From Antilocapra americana (Eukaryota > Chordata > Mammalia > Artiodactyla > Antilocapridae), in NCBI GenBank assembly GCA_007570785.1, contig ML664176.1, positions 1,043,296-1,107,295 on the forward strand: a DNA stretch of 64,000 bases, in the 5' to 3' direction. This document shows, in pieces, positions 54,935 through 64,000 of this stretch; within the stretch, counting starts at the first letter, position 1; each line of letters starts with the position of its first letter. Position numbers and translations under genes: made by a program. The notes below the pieces were generated by a model, which saw only the letters and a list, made by a program, of their open reading frames with translations, did no database searches and was not told where the DNA came from.

Positions 54935-55970
54935 ATGCATATGGTTTTATGCATGGGCAGATGTCGCTATATTTATATGCATGTATTTGTAAATACATGT
55001 TTTAATGTATCATGTGTTCATTGCAGCATCTACTTCATTACCCCCACCGTAAAACGTCCCATCAAGAGAGCCAAGGGAATTGGGAATCAGCATCCATAAA
55101 ATGTGACACCCCAAACGGAGCTAGAAGAGGCAGTGGCAGTTACAGCAAAAAAGGACCCGAGTCCCTGGTTATGTCGATCACTGTGACATGCTCCCAGCTC
55201 CACCCATGTGACTGACGGGCCTGTAATTTGCTGTTGCTGTTATTCTGGCACACATTTGCAGAAACAGACTCGTTCACGGTTCCCCTGCGGAAAGCTCAAC
55301 CATCCGAGTGCCACAGGAAACATTGGCATTTTAGCTGCTCACAGACTGGGTCATCCATAAAAGTTTAATTTTCTAAAAATATTCAGTAAGGTGCTTTTCC
55401 TGAATGAGATGGTTTCTGGCTCATGAACATATTTATTCGAGTAAATAGGAGGGAGATCGGTAAGTCAGCAATCTAATCAGCTATCATGCAGTCCATCTGG
55501 TTTAATTAGCGAGTCCAGCAGCTCGCAGGCACCTTTTTAGCAAAAGCCTTCAGAACCAGCTCCCTTTAAGGCAGAGGTGCTTCTGAATGTGGTTTCAAAT
55601 GCTTGCCATGTTCCCTGCCTCCACAGAGCCCCTTATCAAATTCCCATCACCAAACAACTCGAGACACATCACAGCATGCTTCTAAAGGGCATGCCAATGG
55701 AAATAAATGTGGCCTACGGGAACCCCATGAACCATCACGGCTGGTCCCTCCGTTCATTTGATCAGCATCAATTAACTACTCTATGCCAGAGACTGTGTGA
55801 ATGAGGCTTGGACCAGCTCTGGCGGGGGTGACAAGTGTGTCAAAAGATGATTTCTAATTGCACCCTAGAATAGTGAGGTAACCCCAGGGATGGGACCTGA
55901 TAAATGTCTGACCTGACTCTGGACAGATAACTGGCAGCAAGTATGCACAGAAGAGTGAGGAAGATTCCTA
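54935..55970. other. Repeat-free block, probable conserved non-coding DNA
   Basis: No transposon in more than 1 kb. Positions 55,220-55,560 carry 'ggtttaattagcgagtccag' (TAATTA homeodomain core), 'caatctaatcagctatcatg', 'catatttattcgagtaaata' (nearly palindromic) and 'catccataaaagtttaattt' (HOX/CDX-like), with several CpGs despite AT-richness. A 75-codon plus frame (55,577-55,804) has no domain. Confidence 0.5.
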
Positions 55971-55972
55971 AC

Positions 55973-56150
55973 CAACAGTTCTTAAACTTAACCATGCACC
56001 AAATCCATTTGAGAGCTTGTTCAGGTATAGCTTGCTGGGTCCTACCCTTGGATTTTTGACTTTAGGAGGTCTGGAGGTGGGGCAAAGAGTCCATGTTTCT
56101 AACAAACTCCCCACCGACTCTAATTCTGTCAGTTCAGGAACTGTACTTTG
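55973..56150 (+). mobile_element. MER5A-type hAT element
   Basis: 'aacagttcttaaacttaacc', 'gagagcttgttcaggtatag', 'tttctaacaaactccccacc', then a worn right end near 'actgtactttggg'. Confidence 0.78.
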
Positions 56151-56159
56151 GGAAAGGCC

Positions 56160-56290
56160 AGCAGTTCTCAGCCTGGGTTCACAGTGGAACCACCAGGAAT
56201 TTCAGTAACTACTGAAGGCTTGGGTCTCCTCCCTAGAGAGTGTCCTAATCGGTTTGGTATCCAAATTGGACATCAGGGATTTTGAGCACT
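56160..56290 (+). mobile_element. Second MER5-like hAT fragment
   Basis: Begins 'cagttctcagcctgggttca', a typical MER5-like terminus, and continues 'ggaaccaccaggaatttcag'. It lies directly beside the MER5A. Confidence 0.6.
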
Positions 56291-56294
56291 TGTA

Positions 56295-57290
56295 TTTTAA
56301 GAATTTCAAACTTACAGAGAAGTTACAATTATGGTACAAATAGCTTTTTCTTTTTTTTTTTTTTAACTGAACAGTTTGGAAGGAATTATTGATTTGGTGT
56401 CCCATCTCCCCTTCTTCAGAGTGTGCATTTCCTTCCAAACAAGAATACTCTCCTATATACTTACAAATCAATATCAAAAAAAAAAAAAAGAATCCACATG
56501 GATATATTATGATCATCAAAGCTTTGCCAAATCTTCAAAATGAATGTTTTACTATTTATTTATTTGGCTGCCTCAGGGCCTTAGTGGCAGCATGAGGGAT
56601 CTTTTGTTGCAGGGCGTGTACTATGTAGTCGTGGCTTCCAGGCTCACTAGTCGTGGCACACCAGCTCCAGATCAGGAATTGAACCAGTGTTCCCTGCACT
56701 GCAAGGGAACATCAGCAAAGTCCCCCAGGTCCCCAATTTTTAATTTCAGAAGAATCTAGTTCAGATTACATGTTGCCTTTAGTCATGTTTCTATTTAGTT
56801 GCCTTTATTCTGCCAAAGGTTCTCAGTCTTTCCTGAACATTCATATCATTGACACTTTTAAAGATAACAAGCCAGTTATTTTGTAGAAATATCACTTAGT
56901 TTTGTTTTATCTGATGTTTTCTCATGATGGGACCCAGGTTATGCACCTTTGACAGGGCAATTATTGTCGTGATGTGGTGCCTTCTTATTGTAACCTGCAA
57001 GGTAGTACCTGGTTTCTCTTTGTCTCAATGCTGATAATGTTCACTTTTGTCTCTTGCTTAAGGGGGTGACTACTAGGCTTCTCCTCTGTAAATTTACTTA
57101 TTTTTCTTTTGTAATTCATCAGTCCTTTGTAGGGAGATGCTTTGAAATTATGCAAATATCCCATTTAATCATTAAGCTTTTAATTTACTCATTAAGGTAA
57201 TTTACATCAGCATGAGCTCACGGTTTCTTATTTTGTTCAGTAGGTTATACTGCTCCTATCATTATTTATTTGAGGCCAATGGGAGCCTTT
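56295..57290 (+). mobile_element. Old L1M 3' UTR split by a CHR SINE
   Basis: 'gtgtcccatctccccttctt', then, after the SINE, 'tcagattacatgttgccttt', 'ccagttattttgtagaaata', 'ttttctcatgatgggaccca' and 'cctttgtagggagatgcttt'. This is a well-known old L1 3' UTR family, and the order is intact over about 800 bp. Confidence 0.82.
56553..56726 (-). mobile_element. CHR-type SINE
   Basis: Antisense copy: 'gcatgagggatcttttgttg', 'ggcttccaggctcactagtc', 'aattgaaccagtgttccctg'. Confidence 0.88.
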
Positions 57291-57536
57291 CAATCTGGCT
57301 CTGATTCCTGGTTTTTCTAAATCTTGCCAGTCAGTTCTAACGTGCGGCCAAGGTTGAGAACCACTTGTAGATAGAGCAAAGTTTCGTATTCAGAGGACTG
57401 AAGGCAATGAGCACAGCTCCAGGGAACTGCAAGGTTTCAGCAAGACTGGTGGGCAGGATGGATATGGGGGTGGGATGGCAAGAGATTTAGGGTTCATTTG
57501 CACCCAGACATCATGCTTTCCAACAGTGAGATCCTA

Positions 57537-57680
57537 GGACTTCCCTGGCTGTCTAGTGGTTAAGACTCTGTGCTTCCGATGCAGGTTTGATCCTTGGTTG
57601 AGGAACTAGGATCCTGCACACTGAGTAGCGTGGCCAAAATAAATAAGTAAAATAGATAAAAGTCTCATTAAAAAACAATA
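57537..57680 (+). mobile_element. CHR-type SINE
   Basis: 'aggacttccctggctgtcta', 'gtggttaagactctgtgctt', 'gaggaactaggatcctgcac', then an A-rich tail. Confidence 0.93.
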
Positions 57681-57754
57681 AAAAAATCCAATGATGTCCT
57701 ATCTCTCTGTGTACATGAGGCTGTAAACCCATATATCATGGAAGTGCTGCCTTG

Positions 57755-58360
57755 CAGTTAAGAGTACAGACTTTAGGCAAAGGGGGTTGAGTTCCTGCTC
57801 TGACACTTTTTAACTATGCAACTTTGAGCTCGTTACTTCTATGGGCTGAATGGTCCCTGCACTGACCCCCAAATCTTTATGTTGAAGCCTCCATCTGCAG
57901 GGTAGCTGTATTTAGACATGGCACCTCCAAGGAAGTAAAGTTAAATGCAGTCCCTGGGGTGGGACCCTGATCCTAGGAGACAGTATCCTTACAGGAAGAG
58001 ATACCAAACCTTGCTGCCTCCCACCTGCCCACCCCTAACCACGCTCCTGCACAAAAAGAAGGCCATGTGAGCCTTTGGCAAGATGACTGCCATCTGTGAG
58101 CCACAGAAGATGCCTCAATGAAATCTACCCTGATGGCACCGTGATCTTGGATGCTGAGCCTCCCAAAATGTGAGAAAATAAATTTCTGTTAAGTCACCTA
58201 TTCTATGGTGCTTTGTAATGGTAGCCCCAGCAAACTTATCTGACCTGTTTCCTACCTTAAGGAAAAAAAAAAAAAAGATACTAATGGGCCTACCTCCTGG
58301 AGGTCTGATGAGGTTTAAATAAGAAAACATCAAGTACTTAGCACAGTACTGCCTCATTCC
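57755..58360 (+). repeat. MIR SINE split by an MLT1 LTR
   Basis: The left part: 'gcagttaagagtacagactt' to 'gagctcgttacttct'. The right part: 'ctgtttcctaccttaagg', an A-rich expansion at 58,262-58,275, then 'cctacctcctggaggtctga' and 'caagtacttagcacagtact'. These are consecutive MIR segments. Confidence 0.72.
57845..58240 (+). mobile_element. MLT1-type LTR (old ERVL-MaLR)
   Basis: 'gggctgaatggtccctgcac', 'atgttgaagcctccatctgc', 'gaaggccatgtgagcctttg', 'gagaaaataaatttctgtta' and 'atggtagccccagcaaactt' follow the MLT1 order. It is a solo LTR with no internal region. Confidence 0.78.
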
Positions 58361-59876
58361 TTGACTCATCCTCAGCCACACCTGGCAAATTCCCACTCCC
58401 ATGCCTTTGTCTACCACCAGGTCAGTCCCACAAACTCGGTCTGAGCAGGCCCCTACTGTGTGCCAGCGCTGTACTAGCCCCAGCGATACAGAACACAACA
58501 AACCACTGCCTCAGGTCCAAATCCAAGAGTGGAAGGTTGCCCGCTAGGCAGAAGTTGTTTCAAATTCCATCTATAGTAAAGGGTCTGACTCACTATGGTT
58601 TGAAACCTGACTCAAGGCTTTGGCCTAATGAGAAAGAGAATAAATCATTTGATGACACCATCTTCCATACACTCCCTCAATTTTCTTATATTCATATGGT
58701 TACAAAGTCCTCCCCCAGCTTACTAGTAACTAGTTCAAGGCCTGCTAACTAATAGAGGTCTTTTTGTTTTTCCTTGACTATTAAAGAGAATTTTATTTCC
58801 CCTGCGTGCTGGTCTGAGATACTGGATAATGACACTGTAAAGCAAAAGCAACTTTAAACCAACTAAGCAAAAGTAGAAACGCCTTGCTGTGCTCCACTGA
58901 CATTCAGATGGGAGGACAGAAAAATTCCTGAGCCGCAAGCAAACATGACTTACAGCAAGTGAATCACGTTAGAAAAACCATGGTTATAACTTTATACCTC
59001 CTCTGGGGATATAAACAAAGCAGTAACTTTCAATTTTTTTTTTAGTTGAACTAAGTTAAGATGAAGGAGTCAAAATAAAGTTTGATGAGATAAAAATCTT
59101 TAGAGTGCAACATTTTGCCCGAAGTTCATATTTAAGCATTAAAAGGAAGTCCCGCATTAGACTTTCTAGCTTTGGCTCAGGTTATTTTCACGGAAGGCTG
59201 CTCTTCCAATCTCTAATACTCCATGTGTATCTCCCTTACTGTTGATTCTGATTTCCTCCAGGATTGAGAGACTTTTGAGGATAAGCCCTATTTAGTTCTG
59301 TCCTTACGAAGGGGATCCCTGCTGGTGCCCCCTGGGGCCCAGCACAAAGCAGGTCTGTACTTCCCCCTTCGACTTTGACTTTGCGAGCCCCTAACTTCAG
59401 TGGGAGGCTGGACACACTGGCAGGGGCAGCGGACATCCACTGTTCAGCCTGGGGTTGGGACACACTGGGCTTTCCGCTTTCTGCTGGAAATCCCCACTCT
59501 CTATGCTTTTTTTCAGTATCTTTATGATTCTTTTCCCTGTTCCATTGCAATTCTTCAATTTTCTCTCCTCTTTTATCATTCTTGACCTCAGAACTAGCTT
59601 TTCTATTAATAGCCAGCAAGCTCCCTCTTCTTCCTTCTTTAAAGCATTTCTGCAAACCTCTGAAACCTCTTCCACAAATATGAACGGTGGATTAAAGACC
59701 CTGAAGAGTCTTTCACCAAGGAGTCACATTCTCCTTTCTTGCAGCCTTAGGTAAGAATTTTCAGGTAAGACCTGTATGCTATTTCAGTTCATAGACAGGA
59801 TTTGCTCACATTGGGCCAGCAAGGAGGATTGGAGCTCTTGGCATTGCCACTCCCACCACTGGGCAGTCTGTGCCAG
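58361..59876. other. Unique DNA with a long minus-strand frame
   Basis: A weak MIR/L2 trace may lie at 58,440-58,530. The minus strand carries a 139-codon frame at 59,236-59,655 and an overlapping 92-codon frame (59,397-59,675). The first is Lys/Glu-rich in its N-terminal half and Pro/Ser/Gly-rich after that. I recognise no domain, and purine bias of the strand makes long frames more likely by chance. Confidence 0.42.
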
Positions 59877-60113
59877 GGCAGTGGTTTACAAACTGGGTTC
59901 CCTGGAACCTGAAACTTCCTTGATGGTACCCTCTAGGCCAAGAATAAGAAGTAGAAGGGCAGGAGAGAAGAGTGGATGGGGATCATGCCTCCTATTCATG
60001 CTTCAAACACAGATGCTCTTCTCTTATCTGCCTCAAAAGTTCCTTTTTTTTTTTTTAAAGATTCCATTGGAAATAAAAATAGTTTTGCTGCTAAAATATT
60101 TTGCAAGCCACTA
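59877..60113 (+). repeat. Possible small hAT-like element
   Basis: Left 'cagtggtttacaaactgggt' and right 'ttttgcaagccactag' are near-complements of each other, about 237 bp apart, a typical non-autonomous hAT layout. I cannot name the family. The poly-T at 60,046-60,056 is a later change. Confidence 0.45.
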
Positions 60114-60529
60114 GAAGAGTGGGAAAGCATATAGCCAGATAGATTGGTTGAATGGTGGCACATCCTTTCCTTTAAAAGTAGATGGGATTTGCCTGTTGGA
60201 AACAGCCAAAGGTCACTTGAAGTCAAACCTGGTGAAAAGAAATGTGAGCACAGGGAATAAAAGAGCAGACTGTGGCTATGGTATGAAAACACTGTACATG
60301 CGTGCAGCACATGAAGTATCCCTCTAGGAGAAAGAATCCTAGCCAAGCATGTGTGCCATTGTTGGAACAAGTACATAAACTGACCCAATAAGGTGATAGT
60401 GTTGCTTAGAACACATTCACTTACATAAATCTCCCTATTGGCCATGAGTATAGCTGTGTGTGTGTGTATTTAGTCTCACTACTTTAATATCACAGTTCAG
60501 AATTTCTCTAGATAGTCTTTGGGAAAAGA
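60114..60529. other. Unique DNA, nothing firm
   Basis: A 149-codon minus frame (59,996-60,445) starts here and runs into the hAT-like piece and its poly-A, so I do not call it a gene. Confidence 0.45.
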
Positions 60530-60775
60530 AGGCCAGAGTGTTTAGTCTGGGCTCAAATGCTGCTCCGAAAGTTATGAGTTGTGTGACTCCAGAAAAATCA
60601 TTTAACTTCTCTAAACCCAGTTTCCTCATCTGTAAAGCAGAAATAATATCACTTAATTTACGAGGGGTGTTTTGTGGAGGTGTAAATGTGGTAAAACACG
60701 TTAATGCCTCAGCAGCCTAGAGCCAGGCACAAGGTAAGTTCTCTTAATATTTTTTGTTCTTGTCATTATTGTTAT
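60530..60775 (+). repeat. MIR SINE, nearly complete
   Basis: 'gtgtttagtctgggctcaaa', 'gagttgtgtgactccagaaa', 'cccagtttcctcatctgtaa', 'agagccaggcacaaggtaag'. Confidence 0.82.
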
Positions 60776-61129
60776 TATGGCCATGATCATTATCCTCCGA
60801 CCTGAGGATTCTCTTACCATATCTAACCAGCTTTCTCAAGAATCCTCATCTTCTTTCAGATAATAGATGAGGCCCTGTTTTCATAGATTAAAAAGAATTA
60901 AAAATGGAGGCAGCTTTGCTAAAATCATCACATGACTCATAGGAAATCTGGGATTAGAATTCAAAAGTAGAGGCAGTCTGAGCAGCTGGGCAAGGGGAGG
61001 ATGTAAATGAAAGCCCTACCCTTCTCGTCTCAGTGGGGTGGAGATGTGAAAGAGCCATCAGGGAGGTTCTGGAAAGGAATGTGGAAGATGACAAAATATG
61101 AGAGAATTCTAGAGTCACAGGTTCACTGA
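60776..61129. other. Unique DNA, nothing recognised
   Basis: No repeat or exon recognised. Confidence 0.45.
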
Positions 61130-61265
61130 ATGTCAAAGGGAGATCTGTGAGAGCCCTCCCTCTAGTCCATACAACAGTTCGGCCCAGAGAGGTTAAGTTA
61201 CTTGCCTAAGGTGACACAGCTCATTGGTAGAAAAGCAGAATAAAAGCTCCTACCTCTAGTTTCAG
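61130..61265 (-). repeat. MIR/MIR3-type SINE
   Basis: 'ccctctagtccatacaacag', 'cccagagaggttaagttact', 'tgcctaaggtgacacagctc': a clear antisense core. Confidence 0.8.
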
Positions 61266-62235
61266 GGACCACTGACTTTTCCCGGCCACCTGCCCAGTTT
61301 TACTCAGAGTGGTGTCTCTGTGAACTGCCACTGCCTATAAGGGCCGAGCGGTAGAGGGTGGGCAGCCTTAGCCTGTTGCTCTGAAAATGCTCTGATTTTT
61401 CAAGTGTGCAGCCTCAAAGCACAGCCTGCAGTTCTCCTGTCTCAGCTTCTGCTAAAAAATGTCCACTCTGAAACTTGTAACAGCAGTGACCTCTGACAGA
61501 CCGGCACGTCCCAGCTGTTAACATTCTTCTGCTTACAACAGAAGTTTCCCTTAAGACCCTTGCAGCCAGGCCCGGAGAGGGGGTGACCCTGTCACCCTGT
61601 CAGGGCCGGCCTCAGGAAGAACAGAGAGCAAAGTCACCTTGGCTGTGAGGGACTGGGAACCACTGGCCACTCGGTCCAACTTCCTGCCTCCTCTCCATCC
61701 TGTACCTGAGCCTTACAGATACCAGACGCTGCCTCTGGCCAGTCCAGAGAGAGACCCTTTGGTGAGGAATCGATCTCAGCAATCAGCAATAGGAGCCACT
61801 CATTGTACAGGGGACTTACTCCACCCATCCCTACCTGCTGCATTTCACACTTCTTTTCATTGATTTCCTTTAGCTAACAGGCTGCTCCTTGAGTTGCAGG
61901 ACTAAGTGACCCAGTTGAAGATCCGTCTGGACAAAGTCTGTGGACATCCTGGGAGGATGATGCCCACGGCCTGGCCCCCATGGAAGGAACATCAGGTCCC
62001 TGTGACTCACCCCAGAAACCTTTAATGAGCTTGGGTTTCACGTCCTTTCAGGCTATTAGGGAAGTGTGGTGGGAAGTGTGCCAACAGGATCCATACCTGA
62101 AAACCCCAGAGCAGCTTTCTCACCAGCTCCCCTTTGCCAGCTCATGTGGATCAAGCTGCTTCACCTCTCAAGTTCCTTGTCTATAAACTAGGGAAAACGT
62201 CTGCCTTATCCATCTCTCTCCCCCGCCTCCCCCTT
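61266..62235. other. Unique DNA, moderately GC-rich
   Basis: Frames of 61-74 codons on both strands. A short sense MIR trace may lie at 62,150-62,200 ('gcttcacctctcaagttcct'). Confidence 0.42.
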
Positions 62236-62380
62236 TTTAGGTTGCACTGGGTTTTTTGTTGTGGCACATGGCCTTTCCCGAGTTATGGTGCATGGGATCT
62301 TAGTCCCCTCACCAGGGAATGAACCTGTGTCTCTTGCACTGGAAGGCGGATTCTTAACCACTGGACCACCAAGCAAGTCT
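62236..62380 (-). mobile_element. CHR-type SINE
   Basis: Antisense: 'tggtgcatgggatcttagtc', 'cagggaatgaacctgtgtct', 'ttcttaaccactggaccacc'. Confidence 0.92.
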
Positions 62381-63329
62381 CAAACCTCTCCTCTTTACAC
62401 AGCCACCAGGAGATTGGGGACAGAAGGCTATGTCCTACTAAGGGAAGTGTTACTGCCTCCCTGGGGTAGCAAGCAAGTTATTCACTCTGTGCTTTACCTT
62501 TGTGGTTTCTGAGTTATCAAGACCCTTGAGAGTCAAAATATGTGAGAAACATAGCCTTCTAAAGACCTCATTGACTCCGCATGCACTGAGCCTGGTCTCT
62601 GTCCCAGGTTCTGTGCAAGGACATGGGTGGGAAGAAATGACAAGCCAGGCCTCCAAGGAGCCTTGGATTAACAGTAGCATTGTGTGACTTAAATGGAATG
62701 TCTCAGACCACAGCTGAGGGGACCAAGGCATCAGGCACATTTTCCTGGAGGAAGGGAATCTCGAAGGTAATTGGAGATTTGCCAGGATTCAGCCAGTGGG
62801 TAAGGGGAGGTGGCTCCCCCAGGCATTAAGAAGAGGACGGGAAGGCCAGCCTGTTGGAGGCAGGTGCCAGTGGTGGTGTGAGGCTGGGCTGGCGGAACGA
62901 GCCCTGGGCCTGGGGAGTGCAGGTCAGACAGGGGGCCAGGGCCCGCAGCAGCCCTGAATCCACCTGCGGGGAGAGTGTGAGGAGGGGGAGACCAGCGGGA
63001 TTTCAACAATGGGAGTGTCACTCTGCGGGGAGAGGGGAGGGAGGAAGGGGACAGGACAGGCTGAGTGTACATACAGCCTGTGGGTGCCTCTTGGAATCTG
63101 CTACCCTGATCTGGGCAAGGAGCAATGAGTTCTCGACAATGCAACCCGTCACAGCACAGAGTAGCGAAGACAGGAGGACGTTCAGTCAGGTCAGGAAAGA
63201 GGAAATGAGCAAACCAAGCGGTGGATTCCCCTTCCTCCATCACCTGGCCTGTCAAGTCCCTTCCCAGGCTAAGTTTTGCCATGGTCACAGCATCTTCCTG
63301 GGCTTGTCAATAAACCAAGTTTTTACAGT
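62381..63329. other. GC-rich unique block with long two-strand frames
   Basis: Positions 62,850-63,060 are strongly GC-rich with several CpGs ('ctggcggaacgagc', 'cagggcccgcagcagccctg'). A 178-codon plus frame (62,854-63,390) and a 185-codon minus frame (62,731-63,288) overlap almost completely. The plus frame ends inside a CHR SINE. Neither shows a domain. Long paired frames are a known by-product of high GC, so I do not call a gene, but it is the best promoter-like composition in the window. Confidence 0.45.
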
Positions 63330-63461
63330 TTTATTTATTTATTTAGCTGTACCAGATCTTAGTTGTGGCATGTGGGATCTAGTTCCCTGAGCAGGGATCA
63401 AACTTGTGTCCCCTGCATTGGGGAGCACAGCGTCCTAGCCACTGGACCACCAGGAAGTCCC
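63330..63461 (-). mobile_element. CHR-type SINE
   Basis: Antisense: 'tagttgtggcatgtgggatc', 'cagggatcaaacttgtgtcc', 'actggaccaccaggaagtcc'. Confidence 0.93.
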
Positions 63462-64000
63462 TTTCAACAAATTAGTTCGCCATACTCAAATGACAATTAA
63501 GAAAAGCTGGTCCGACAACTCACTATGAAAACCGCTGAAACAAACACGTAGGACCGCATTCTGGGTGCGAGGAGTGTATGGAACATGGGTCACCTGCGAT
63601 GAAACACCTCTGCAGCCAGGCTCAGCTGGATTCTGGGGCAAACTTACTCTCGTCTAGGAAGTAGGGAGGAGAATGCCTATGTCTAAAAACTCAGAGGATT
63701 AAAAAAGGGAATGGTTGTAAATAATGAAGACAGTGCCAGGCAGGGTGCCAAATACGTGGCCTCCAACATGATTCCCTGATGGTTACACGGCTGACATGTG
63801 CCCCCTCTTAATTCACAGTTGCTGCCACCACTGATCAACACACACACAAACCTACTTCACTTCCCACTTTCAGTCAACAGCTGGGGCCTACAGTCTGAGA
63901 GGTTTTCTGGGGTGGGGTCTTTTCAGAGGCCTTTGACTCCCACAATGCCCACCCGCCCCTTCTCCACCCCTGAGCAGGGGTTAGCCGGGGTGATGGGATC
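63462..64000. other. Unique DNA to the window end
   Basis: Possible traces of an old MIR near 63,690-63,830. There is no coding frame of note. Confidence 0.45.

Noticed and set aside
59996..60445. 149-codon minus-strand frame
   Set aside because: It ends within a probable hAT piece and its poly-A (a Lys run), has no domain, and overlaps no splice signal I trust.
1..64000. CRISPR array, prokaryotic operon or phage
   Set aside because: No regularly spaced direct repeats, no Shine-Dalgarno-led long frames, and the repeat content is plainly ruminant.

Overview
This window reads as nuclear DNA of a ruminant (cattle, sheep, goat, deer or a relative). The evidence is the combination of BovB LINE fragments carrying RTE-type reverse transcriptase, about a dozen Bov-tA-type SINEs that share the BovB-like tail, tRNA-Glu-derived CHR SINEs, artiodactyl L1 3' ends, and an old mammalian background of MIR, L2, MER5A, MLT1 and L1M. 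There is no operon structure, no bacterial gene, no CRISPR array and no tRNA or rRNA gene that I can support. Most short open frames are chance or belong to repeats, so I treat the window as intergenic or intronic.

Layout. From 0 to 9 kb, unique DNA carries a MIR split by a small minus-strand BovB, then an L1M/MIR block split by a 1.46 kb BovB with a YMDD-bearing but frameshifted reverse transcriptase. From 9 to 24 kb there are BovB 3' ends with clear target-site duplications (one inside an L2), several Bov-tA and CHR SINEs, MER5A elements, and a 79-bp palindromic mariner MITE at 17.74 kb. From 24 to 27 kb lies a nearly full-length decayed mariner (24,384-25,624), followed by a CpG-bearing unique block. 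From 27 to 32 kb there are stacked L1 3' ends, one split by a 2.68 kb BovB containing endonuclease and reverse transcriptase remnants. From 32 to 54 kb long unique stretches alternate with SINEs, MIR/L2 pieces, a second mariner MITE inside a MIR (46.82 kb), (AC)n and (AT)n microsatellites, and a minus-strand MLT1-type LTR. From 54 to 64 kb there is the only candidate host coding exon I found (54,427-54,657), a conserved-looking block at 55.2-55.56 kb, a MER5A pair, an L1M, an MLT1 LTR inside a MIR, two long minus-strand open frames near 59-60 kb, and a GC-rich block at 62.85-63.1 kb.

Nothing here works together as a pathway. The value of the window is in (i) the possible unannotated exon, (ii) two mariner-derived hairpins of the kind that seed ruminant microRNA families, (iii) several unique, CpG-retaining or homeobox-motif-bearing blocks that could be regulatory, and (iv) cleanly readable nested insertions that order the repeat families in time. 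Repeat names come from recognising consensus features from memory, not from a database search. Boundaries of old repeats (MIR, L2, L1M) are approximate. Regions called conserved-looking have not been aligned to another species.
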